Under the pieces are notes generated by a model. The model was not told where the DNA came from, searched no databases, and saw nothing but the letters and a program-made list of their open reading frames with translations. Shown piece after piece: positions 1 through 7,318 of a stretch of DNA of 10,263 nucleotides. Where the stretch lies: assembly GCA_964473365.1 (NCBI GenBank), contig CAYYOV010000067.1:1-10263 (forward strand). The letters run 5' to 3'. A program made the position numbers and the translations under genes. The DNA comes from 2-02-FULL-55-14 sp964473365. Its GTDB lineage: Bacteria; Bacteroidota; Ignavibacteria; UBA10030. Position 1 is the first letter of the stretch. Each line of letters opens with the position of its first letter.

Positions 1-63
1 GCTCCCCGAACCGGCTTCGACCGATCCGAAGTCAACCGGGGATGGCGACAGCGCCGCAAGTGG
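1..63 (-). other. Start of a choice-of-anchor D / HYDIN-like (ASH-type) domain, cut by window edge
   Basis: The last 21 visible codons read PLAALSPSPVDFGSVEAGS and a final S. The 'LsPspvdFGsVevGs' opening is the usual first strand of Ig-like ASH/HYDIN-type domains, named choice-of-anchor D in bacterial proteins, which are frequent near the C-terminus of T9SS-exported proteins. Too little is visible for a firm call, but it marks a clear change from the tandem array. Confidence 0.6.
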
Positions 64-3000
64 CACGGCGGGTGCCGTCCGAAGCGTGCGGATGGTCGAC
101 CATGGGCCCGGGCCTCCGGCGTTCTTCGCCCTGACGCGCCAGAAGTATTGCGTATCGAACGAGATCGATGGAGGATTCACTGATACGCCCGTCAATGTTG
201 AATCTTCATACTGAATCGAAGCGAAGGTGTTGACGGTCGAGATCTGGAAATGGTAGTTCACCGCGCCAGCCACGGCGTTCCAGGTGAAGGTGGCGGTCGG
301 CAGCACTCCCTGCGCGTTGTCAGCAGGACCAGACAAGGTCGGTGCGGACGCTGGTGGCGCTACGACCGTCCGGAACTGCCTGATCGACGAATAGCTGCTC
401 ACACCACCCACGTTCTCCGCCTGGACCCGCCAGAAATAGGTCACATCGTATGAGAGACCACCCAATTGATGCGTTGTGGTCGTGAGATTTCCGACTTCCT
501 GCACATTTGTGACAAAGCTGACGTCCGGGGATACCTGAAGCCGATAGCTGGTAGCCCGTGCCGAACTCGACCAAGCGAAGGTCACTGTCGGAGCAAGATT
601 TGTCGCATTATCGGACGGGCTCACGAGCGTCGGGACGGCTGGTGCCGCGACGATCGTCCGGAACTTCCAGGTAGGCGTGAACGCAGAGGTACCTCCTGCA
701 TTCGAAGCATTCACCCGCCAGAAGTATTCTGTATCGTTCGCCAACGGTCCCAGCGCCAAGCTAGAATCCGTGATGCCGGATGCGTTCGTGATCGTCGTGG
801 AGAAGTTGGAGATCAGCGACACCTGCACCTGGTAGCTTGTCGCTCTCGCGGCACGTCTCCAGGAGAGGGTCAACGTCGTCGGCATCGATTGTGCAGCGCT
901 GTCCGGCGCAAACAAGATCGGCACACCCGGTGATTGGACGATCGTGGTGAAGGAGCGCGCACCCGAAAAACTCCCGTCCCCGCCCGCGTTCTGTGCGCGC
1001 ACGCGCCAGAAGTACGTGGTACCGAAGTTCAGCGTCACCTGGCGCGAGGTGCCCGTGACGGTGGAATCGACGAAGAAGAGCGACGCGAAGGTGTTCACGA
1101 GCGACACTTCGAGCCGATAGCTCGTGGCACGATTCGTTGAGCTCCACGAGAACGTTGTGTTCACCGGTTGGTCGGTTGCCGCATCCAACGGAGACGCCAG
1201 CGAAGGGACGTCAGGCGCTGCGACGATGGTCCGGAACTTCCATGGGGCAGAGAAGGCCGAGGTACCACCAGTGTTTGTGGCTGAGACACGCCAATAGTAG
1301 GTCGTGTCGTTGAACAGAGGCCCAACGGCCAAGGTCGTATCTGTCAGGCCCGACTGGTCGGTAACATTGATCCCGAAGTTCTGGAACAGCGATACCTGAA
1401 GCCGATACGATACCGCACGGGCTGCTCCTCGCCACGTCAACTGCACCGTGGTCGGGACAGCCAATGAGAGCGTGTCGGGCGACATCAACACCGGCGTCGC
1501 AGGCGGCTCGACGATGGTCCGGAATGAACGCGCGGCCGTAAAGGCGCTCGGTCCGCCGACATTCTGAGCACGCACGCGCCAATAGAATCGCGTGTTATAC
1601 GGTAGCGGACCGACACCGCGTGTAGTCCCCGTGACCGTCGAATCAACAAAGGTCAATGAGCCGAAGAGCGAATCGACTGAGACTTCCAGACGATATGACG
1701 TCGCTCGACTTGCCGTATTCCAGGAGAATGGGAGCGTCACAGGCTGTTCCGTCGCAGAATCGACAGGCGCCACGAGCGTAGGAACGTCTGGTGCCGAGAC
1801 GACGGTACGGAACGTCCACACATTGGAATAGGCGCTCGTTCCACCGACATTGATCGACCGCACCCGCCAGAAGTAGGCGATATCGTTCGCCAGGCCACTG
1901 ATCGCACGCGATGTGTCCGTGATCGTGCTGTCGTTGACGAGGGTCGTTCCGAATGCGCTGGAGACAGAAAGCTGCAAGTGATAGCGCTCTGCACGCGCCG
2001 CCGGAAGCCATGAGGCCGTCAGAGAAAGCGGCTGGTTCGTGGCAGCGCTGTCGGGACCTGCCAACACCGGGACCGCGGGAGACGTGACGATGGTCGTGAA
2101 TTGTCTGGCCGACGTGAACGCCGTCGTGCCTCCGACATTCTTGGCACGCACACGCCAATAGTACGTGGCAGCATTGCTCAATGTGCCAACGACCCGTGAC
2201 GTGCCGGTCAGCGTGCTATCCTGCATCACGATCGCGCTGAACGTCGAGTCCGTCGCCACCTGCAGGTGGTACGTACTGGCCCGCGTCGCTGCCGACCAAT
2301 TCAGGGTCAGCGTCACGGGTTGGTTCGCCGCGCTATCGGCCGGAGAGAGCAGGGTCGGATCGGCCGGTGCCGCGATGATTGTCGTGAACTGACGGGTGGC
2401 CGAGAATGCGCTGACGCCGCCCGTGTTCCTGGCGCTGACGCGCCAATAGTACGTCGTCAGGTTCGCGAGACCGTTGATGGAGGATGAGGTTCCGGTGAGC
2501 GTACTGTCCTCGTAAGTCAGCACAGCAAAGTTACTGCTGGCAGATACCTGGAGGTGGTACGAGGTGGCTCGAGCAGCGGCGTTCCACGACAATGTGATTC
2601 CGATGGGCTGGTCCACCGCGCCGTTCGCCGGTGTTGCGAGCGTCGGGACGTCGGGCGTATCAACCACGGTCCGGAAGAATCGCGCCGGGGTCCATGCGCT
2701 CACGCCGCTCACATTCTCGGACCGCACACGCCAGTAGTACGTTGTGTCGTGCGCAAGCGGACCGTCGACGATCGTCGTGCCAGCGATCAGTGAATCCTCA
2801 TGAACCACAGTGCTGAAGTTGGGAACGTAGGACAGCTGCAGCCGGTACGTCTCGGCGTTGCTCCCTGCCGACCACGTCAGGGTCGGATGCACGGCGATGT
2901 TCGTCGCTGCGCTGTCCGGCGCCACAAGGGTCGGGACACCCGGGATGCCAAGCAACGTCGTCGCAGCCTGGTCCGCTCCAAACGTCGTCCCAGACTCGTT

Positions 3001-3943
3001 GACCGCTACCAGACGATAATGGTAGGTCGTGTTGGCTGTCAGACCGAACACGCTGACGGTATCGAGGAGGAATTGGGCGCCTGCGCCGAAATTCACAACC
3101 GGAGTGGTCGATCCGTACGATGTGGTTGTTCCGTACTCAAAGTATGCGTCGGTCGAGAGCGTGCTAGGATTCACGTATCCGCTCAGGACCAGCGATGTCG
3201 CCGTCGACGCCAGCGGCTGGGCAGGGAACACCGACGGCACGTAATTCGTGAGCACCCTTCGAAGACGATGATTGCCCCCGTCGGCCACGTAGAGCGCCGA
3301 CGTGGGATCGGTCGCAAGACCGCGCGGCAGGGAGAAGCGCGCTGAACTTGCTGTGTCATCGACCATGCCTGGCTGGAGCGGGGCTCCTGCGATCGTTGAA
3401 ACGAAGCCGGAGGTCGAGATCCGGCGGATGATGCTGTTGTCCCTGTCGGCGACAAAGATCGTTCCGCCGTTGTCGACCGTGACGCCTGTAGGCAAATTGA
3501 ACGTCGCCACACCGGTCGAGCCGTTGGTCGATCCTGGCGATGCCGACCCGAGTCCGGCGACTGTCGATACGGTGATTGTCCCGCCGGAGCCAAAGCTCAG
3601 CTTCCGGATCTTGTTGTTGACGCGGTCGGCCACATAGAGATTCCCAAGCGGGCCCAGCGCCAGCCCAGTCGGAGCCGAGAATCGCGCGTTCGTGCCGACA
3701 GCATCGACGTCACCCGCAGCTCCTGTTGCAGCATTGCCGGCAACCGTCGTGACAAAACCCGCTTGCGTGATCTTCCGAATGACGTTGTTCGCCTGATCGG
3801 CCACATACAAGTTACCCTGTCGGTCGAAGACGAGACCTGCCGGGGTATTGAAATCTGCAGACGTACCGCTTCCGTCCGTCAGGCCAGGATTTCCGCTGCC
3901 AGCAAACACAGTGGTCGTGCCCGACGTGGAGATCCGGTAGATC
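1..3943 (-). CDS. C-terminal-side segment: NHL propeller, FN3-like domain and ten tandem FN3-like repeats (partial)
   Basis: I read this frame codon by codon from 3942 to base 1 and found no stop; the frame register at both ends agrees, so there is no indel. Numbering from codon 3940-3942, the domains are: NHL repeats 1-230, FN3-like 'FEYG' domain 236-333, ten tandem repeats of about 96 residues from 334 to about 1293, and a 21-residue start of a further domain at the window edge. No stop codon, sorting domain or membrane anchor is reached, so the C-terminus lies outside the window. The array would give a long, stiff stalk. Other minus- and plus-strand frames also stay open for up to about 180 codons in places, an effect of the repeat composition rather than real genes. 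Confidence 0.93.
64..2943 (-). repeat. Ten tandem FN3-like repeats, 288 bp (96 codon) period
   Basis: Ten consecutive units each follow the pattern 'PxVPTLxxPxDxAxxxPxTLxWxxAxRATxYxLQVSxxxxF...DSxxTxTxxxxxxLxxxTxYxWRVRAxNxGGxSAFxxxxxFRTIVxx'. Unit limits, in gene order: 2656-2943, 2368-2655, 2080-2367, 1792-2079, 1504-1791, 1216-1503, 931-1215, 643-930, 355-642 and 64-354. Eight of the ten are exactly 288 bp; the seventh is 285 bp (one codon lost before its LNFGTTYFWRV strand), and the last is 291 bp (one extra residue near its start). The strongest invariant is the Y-(Y/F)-W-R-V strand. Units are clearly diverged from each other at DNA level, so the array is not a very recent expansion. An elongated stalk is the likely role. 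Confidence 0.92.
643..1791 (-). repeat. Two-domain (dyad) higher-order repeat within the FN3-like array
   Basis: Unit 5 (1504-1791) resembles unit 7 (931-1215): both share FSW, RATSYRLEVS, FVDSTVTGT, WRVRAQN and ARSF. Unit 6 (1216-1503) resembles unit 8 (643-930): both share the VPTT or MPTT segment, G(L/I)TD, LALGPL or LAVGPL, GGTSAF, and WKFRTIVAA. The alternation between an 'ARxF' ending and a 'WxF' ending extends back to units 3 and 4. The simplest reading is growth by duplication of a two-domain block. This comparison is by eye. Confidence 0.7.
2944..3237 (-). other. FN3-like 'FEYG' domain between NHL propeller and repeat array
   Basis: Motifs LVLSGYVNPSTLSTDAYFEY with GTTTSYGS, then LTANTTYHYRLVAVNESGTT and FGADQAATT. 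This is the same bacterial FN3-type domain as 8558-8854, with the common 'VNPsg..t.y.FEYGtTtsYG' opening and 'T.YHYRlvA.N..GtT.GaD..fTT' ending. It sits directly after a propeller, whereas the other two copies sit directly before one. Confidence 0.87.
3250..3943 (-). other. NHL-repeat beta-propeller, first blade(s) lost in gap
   Basis: Four full NHL core motifs are visible: NLYVADQANNVIRKI, NLYVADRVNNKIRKL, TIFVADRDNSIIRRI and ALYVADGGNHRLRRV, spaced 55-60 residues apart. They are separated by VTTVAG-, VSTVAG- and VSTIAG-type strands and by 'ARFSxPxGLAxD' loops. The piece opens with IYRISTSG...VFAG, the tail of a fifth motif whose front is in the gap. NHL propellers usually have six blades, so at least one more is probably missing. 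Bacterial secreted NHL propellers are generally thought to bind proteins or ligands; nothing here identifies the partner. Confidence 0.93.
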
Positions 3944-4043
3944 NNNNNNNNNNNNNNNNNNNNNNNNNNNNNNNNNNNNNNNNNNNNNNNNNNNNNNNNN
4001 NNNNNNNNNNNNNNNNNNNNNNNNNNNNNNNNNNNNNNNNNNN
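3944..4043. other. Assembly gap of exactly 100 N that breaks the frame artificially
   Basis: The run is exactly 100 N. Reading straight through it shifts the frame and produces an out-of-frame tail of 43 residues ending at a stop at 3812-3814, while the true frame below the gap has codons ending at 3940, 3937 and so on and is open to base 1. For one continuous protein the real gap must be a multiple of 3 in length. It must hold at least the end of an FN3 domain and the start of an NHL blade, so more than about 100 bases, and about 170 more if the NHL propeller has six blades. Confidence 0.9.
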
Positions 4044-4240
4044 GACACGCGATAGAAGAACTGTGTCGCTGCTGGCAGATCGGTATTAGAATACGTCGTC
4101 CCGCCAATCGAATCGATGACACTCATCGACGTCGAGTCCGCGCCACGATACACGCGATACCGCGCAAGCGGGGCGAGTCCGCCACCCGCCTGCCATGAGA
4201 GGTTGATGGTCGTTCCCGCTGGATTCGCGGCCAGAAGTCG
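4044..4240 (-). other. FN3 domain, C-terminal strands lost in gap
   Basis: Motifs TINLSW, LARYRVYRGADS, YSNTDLPAATQFFYRV match the FN3 domain at 6524-6751 strand for strand. The piece ends at FFYRV, so the last one or two strands (about 19 residues by comparison) lie in the missing sequence at 3944-4043. Confidence 0.85.
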
Positions 4241-6751
4241 GGGCGTCAGCAGAAGGTTGAACTCCGATGGCTGCCGTGCAACCATGGACAACCTTACCTC
4301 GTCGAGTGTGCCTACGAAACCGCCTGAAGGAACGGAGGTGGCGATCCCTCCGACCCCAAGGAATTCCGTCCCGGTGGTGAACGGACCCACTGCGGGTGTC
4401 GAGGCAACACGAATACCGTTCACGTACATTTCGAGCGCGCTGCCCGTGAATACTCCTGCAACATGAGTCCAGACGTTCGCCGTCAGGGCGGTCGGACCCT
4501 GTGCCGAAGCGGCGGGTGAGAAGACCTCGAACCTCGGAAGTCCAGACGCCGTGATGCTCAAGGCGTATCCGGAAGATGAACTGGTATCTTTCCGAAGAAT
4601 CGTTCCCGATCCACCGGGAACGAGATTGACCCAAGCTTCAACGGTGAACGGACCAGTCGGCACCAGCTGTGGGCGACTCGGGAAGCGCACAAGTTGCAGG
4701 CCCGTGAACGTCCGAGCCCGTCCATAGCGGCCCGATGTCGCCGCGTGTCCACCAATCGTCACGCCTCCCTGTCCATTGGGAGTGGCGGAAACATTGTAGA
4801 TGCTCCCGGACGCTTCAGCAAATGGCAGAAGGAGAACGGTCGATGTGTCAGTGGACGAATATTCACCAGGACGTCGTGCATGCGGGGTCGCCCATCGCGT
4901 GAACGAGGAGACGCTTTCATTTCCGGCCAGGTCCACCGCCCGGATCATGTAGTAGTATGGCAGGCTATCGGAAACTGCCATATCTATGTACGAATTGCTT
5001 CCAGCGCCGACACTGTCAAGTCGGGACTGTATATACGTCGGAGGACCCGTTCGGAAGATCACATACCGGCTGATATCAGTCTCTACATTCGGCGTCCATG
5101 TCAACGTAACCTGACTGCTCGCTTCACTAATGAGCGGATTTGCGACTTGGGCTGGCGGTGTCGTGTCAACGTTATTTCGCAGAACGTAGAACGAGCTGAA
5201 GTTCTGACTTCCGACGGCCGCGTCGATGTCTCCGTCGCGATCAAGGTCACCAGTCGCGAGGCCCCAGGCATTGAGCCCCACAGCTGTTGCCGATAGTTCT
5301 GTGAATCCGCCGCTACCGTTGTTGCCAAGGACCTTTACCTGATTGGTCGTATTGTCCGAAACGGCAACATCGATCAGACCATCTCCGTTGAAGTCGCCTA
5401 TCCCGATGGACCGGATATCTGTCCCGACCGTGAACGTATTCGTTCCGATGAGTCCTCCGGACGCGTTCAGACGATCTACACGAAGGTTGTTCGTCGTGAC
5501 ACTCAAGCCAGTGACGAGATCATTGGTCCCGTCGCCGTTCATGTCAGCGATCGCCAGCCCGTACCCGCCCCCACCGAGGGCGATGCTGGATTGATAGAGG
5601 AAGGCGCCACCGGTATTCCGGAACCAGCGCAGGACCCCATCGGTCGCCGAAATAGCGATGTCGAGCCATCCGTCTGAATTGAGGTCGGCAATAGCGAGGG
5701 CTGTAGGTCCCGTGCCGGCCGGTGTGATCGTCGAAGTGGAGTATGAACCGCCGTTGTTCCACAGCACGGTAACCGATCCAGATCCGCTGTTCGCCACGGC
5801 CAGATCGGTCCTGCCGTCCCCGTTCAGATCTCCGGCGGCGATCCCGTGCGGCGTCGAGCCGACGGGGATCGTCAAAGGAGCTCCAAAATTCCCTCCGGCA
5901 AAGTTCGTCCAGGTCGTGACGGAATTCGAGATGTTGTTCGAGACGGCAATGTCGAGCCAACCGTCATTGTTGAGGTCTGTGAGTACGATCCCGAACGGAC
6001 CACCCGCTTGCGGCAAGGTGTTGGGGCCCGTGAAGGTTCCAAACCCATTATTGCGAAACACCGACAATGTGTTCACCGCCGAGTTGGTGGTGACGACATC
6101 GACGTCACCATCATTGTCGATGTCCCCAGCAGCGACCATTGCCGGATTTCCGCCCCCCGTATTATAGCCCGCAGCTGTCATGACGCCCGTGCCACCTGTC
6201 CCCTCTGTTCGATATCGGAAGGCCAACGGAGCCGTCAGACTGTCACCGTTCAAATTGTTGATACCTCGCCGAACAAGGACATCCACCTGTTCCCCATGTT
6301 GGAAGCTGGTATCAAGGACCACCTCCAGGAGCCGAGGGCTCGGGAAGTAGCGAAGATTGGTGACCGTCATGGGGCCGGACAGTGAACCCACAACGCGGAC
6401 ATCGCTCAGGTTCACGCTCGCCGTGTCGATCGACGTGTTGAATTGGATCGAGAGCAAACCACTTGTACTCGCCAGTGGCGCGTTGCGCGCAGGAATGGTG
6501 GCGGTGACCGCAGGTAGAGGCAACGGCGTGCCGATGAGGGCCTTCGAAGCACGTCCCTCGAACTCGGAGATGTCGACCGCTGCGATCCGATAGAAGTATG
6601 TCGCACCGTTGACGGCCGTGGTGTCTGTGTACGAGAGCTGAAGCCCGTTGACGCTATCGAGCGCGGCAACGTTCAAACTATCGGTGCCGCGATAGATTCG
6701 ATATCGCAGGACCCCCAACCCGCCAGTCGAAGGGCCCCAGTTCAGGTCGAC
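4044..6751 (-). CDS. Middle segment: FN3, SbsA-Ig-like, FG-GAP propeller, FN3, LamG, FN3 (partial)
   Basis: One open minus-strand frame spans the whole piece, with codons starting at 6751 and ending at 4046. Numbering from the codon 6749-6751, the domains are: FN3 1-76 (its first strands lost in the gap), SbsA-Ig/Big_5-like 83-182, FG-GAP/VCBS propeller 190-529, FN3 531-623, LamG 633-832, and FN3 838-902, cut by the second gap at FFYRV. The order is nearly symmetrical, with LamG-FN3 on either side of the calcium-type propeller once LamG 1 upstream is counted. No catalytic motif, signal or membrane segment is seen. It shares strand, frame type and style with both flanking pieces, which supports one protein. 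The role is inferred to be extracellular binding or scaffolding. Confidence 0.93.
4256..4855 (-). other. LamG / concanavalin A-like lectin domain 2 (complete)
   Basis: About 200 residues with VLLLPFAEASGS at the start, then GRYGRARTFTG, GPFTVEAWVNL, GYALSI, VWTHVAGVFTGSALEMYVNG, and the closing GTLDEVRLSMVARQPSEF strand. These are the full set of LamGL/Laminin_G_3 motifs in the correct order. It matches the cut LamG 1 (6852-7318) and supplies the template for predicting what lies in the gap there. It probably binds a glycan or protein partner outside the cell; no enzymatic residues are evident. Confidence 0.92.
4883..5161 (-). other. FN3 domain between FG-GAP propeller and LamG 2
   Basis: Starts TPPAQVANPLIS, followed by QVTLTWTPNVETDISRYVIF, SYIDMAVSDSLPYYYMIRAV and DLAGNESVSS. 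This is a typical FN3 domain of the 'D.tpPa.v......v.L.W.p....Di..Y.iyR......y.D.......Y.Yri.AvD.aGNeS..S' type. About 93 residues and complete. It bridges the propeller and the LamG domain. Confidence 0.9.
5165..6184 (-). other. Seven-bladed FG-GAP/VCBS beta-propeller with seven intact calcium-type loops
   Basis: Seven loops of the form Dx(D/N)xDGxxD recur every 47-50 residues: DIDNDGDVD, DLNNDGWLD, DLNGDGRTD, DLNSDGWLD, DMNGDGTND, DFNGDGLID and DLDRDGDID. Their first aspartates are residues 210, 259, 308, 356, 403, 453 and 502, numbered from codon 6749-6751. Each loop is followed by a hydrophobic strand such as LAVA or DVAVS. Seven evenly spaced loops mean a complete propeller of the integrin alpha/FG-GAP type, in which such loops bind calcium. 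All seven keep every acidic position of the motif. Such domains in bacterial secreted proteins are usually binding or structural; the ligand is unknown. Confidence 0.93.
6206..6505 (-). other. SbsA-Ig / Big_5-like Ig-fold domain
   Basis: About 100 residues beginning TIPARNAPLASTSGLLSI, then IQFNTSIDTASVN, LLEVVLDTSFQHGEQVDVLV, GINNLNGDSLTAP, and a final FRYRT strand. This is the usual pattern 'P.n.a.....t.i.v.Fs..id..sv....v.v.g........v......L.i......l..g..y.V.l..gi.n..G..l....F.f.T' of Ig-like domains found in S-layer and other surface proteins (SbsA_Ig/Big_5). It leads directly into the FG-GAP propeller. A structural spacer is likely. Confidence 0.8.
6524..6751 (-). other. FN3 domain, N-terminal strand cut by the gap
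   Basis: Motifs VDLNW, LRYRIYRGTDS, YTDTTAVNGATYFYRI and AAVDISEFEGRAS follow the FN3 pattern 'v.LsW......v..YrIYRg.......i.......tyTDt....g..Y.YrvtAvD..g.eS..S'. It aligns closely in order with the FN3 domain at 4044-4240, which also follows a LamG domain. FN3 domains of this type act as spacers in secreted bacterial enzymes and adhesins. Confidence 0.85.
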
Positions 6752-6851
6752 NNNNNNNNNNNNNNNNNNNNNNNNNNNNNNNNNNNNNNNNNNNNNNNNN
6801 NNNNNNNNNNNNNNNNNNNNNNNNNNNNNNNNNNNNNNNNNNNNNNNNNNN
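6752..6851. other. Assembly gap of exactly 100 N inside the gene
   Basis: The run is exactly 100 N, a common placeholder for a gap of unknown length. The minus-strand frame happens to be kept across it, because 100 leaves the same remainder on division by 3 as the required length. Aligning the cut LamG-FN3 pair with the intact pair at 4044-4855 predicts about 78 missing residues, so roughly 230 bases rather than 100. Confidence 0.9.
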
Positions 6852-7318
6852 GTGGCATCATACTGCATGGCCACGTGGATCCAACGGTTCAGTTCGAGCG
6901 TGCGAACAGACGAATCGACCACCATGCTCACAGCGCGAATGCCGATGCGGAGACGTCCGGATGTGCTGACCCCAACGAAGGCATCGTAGATGCCGCCCGA
7001 GTAGAGTGCTGCGCCATTGACGGCAGGATACTGATCAAGATAGGTCCAGAATTCGACCGTAAAGCTGTACGACGGGGCACTCGGTTCGAAGATGCCCTTC
7101 TCAAGTTGGATGGTCGACCCGACGTTTCCGCTGAACGAGCGCGCCATGCCATGGCGACCTGGAACCATCGTCGAAGCACTCCCTCCCCCATGATTCGACC
7201 GGCTCGATTGATCTGCGAGAGCGGGCCCGTTTGGACCATAAACGACGTTGTAGAGAGTGTCTTCGTCGAGGTGATACAATCCAAGCGTATTTACGTCGCG
7301 GTCATACTGGCCCGTGAG
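6852..7318 (-). other. LamG / concanavalin A-like lectin domain 1, C-terminal part lost in gap
   Basis: The domain starts GLYHLDEDTLYNV and continues with DQSSRSNHG, GRHGMARSFSG and SFTVEFWTYLDQ, and ends at the gap with NRWIHVAMQYDA. These are the standard LamG-like jelly-roll motifs: 'LyhlDe..g....D.S...n.G', 'G.fG.A..F.G', 'ftvE.W', 'w.HvA...d'. Compared with LamG 2 (4256-4855), which matches it in order, about 78 residues including the final DEVR-type strand should lie in the missing sequence at 6752-6851. LamG domains usually bind glycans or proteins outside the cell, often with calcium; the ligand here is unknown. Confidence 0.85.

Noticed and set aside
466..933. Plus-strand open frames such as 466-933, 2800-3345, 4694-5296 and 5846-6385
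   Set aside because: Their translations are rich in R, H and C with no domain motifs, and each overlaps a well-supported minus-strand domain. They are antisense shadows.
1643..2158. Alternative minus-strand open frames at 761-1147, 1211-1582 and 1643-2158
   Set aside because: They lie in another frame over the tandem array; their mutual similarity only mirrors the underlying 288 bp repeat. The true frame gives conserved FN3-like units.
64..2943. CRISPR or non-coding satellite array suggested by regular spacing
   Set aside because: The period is 288 bp, conservation follows codons and beta-strand residues, and the frame is open throughout. This is protein repeat structure.
3812..3943. Real C-terminus or frameshift at 3812
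   Set aside because: The tail after the N run is low-plausibility sequence in the wrong frame, while the adjacent frame gives NHL repeats. The cause is the 100-N placeholder length.
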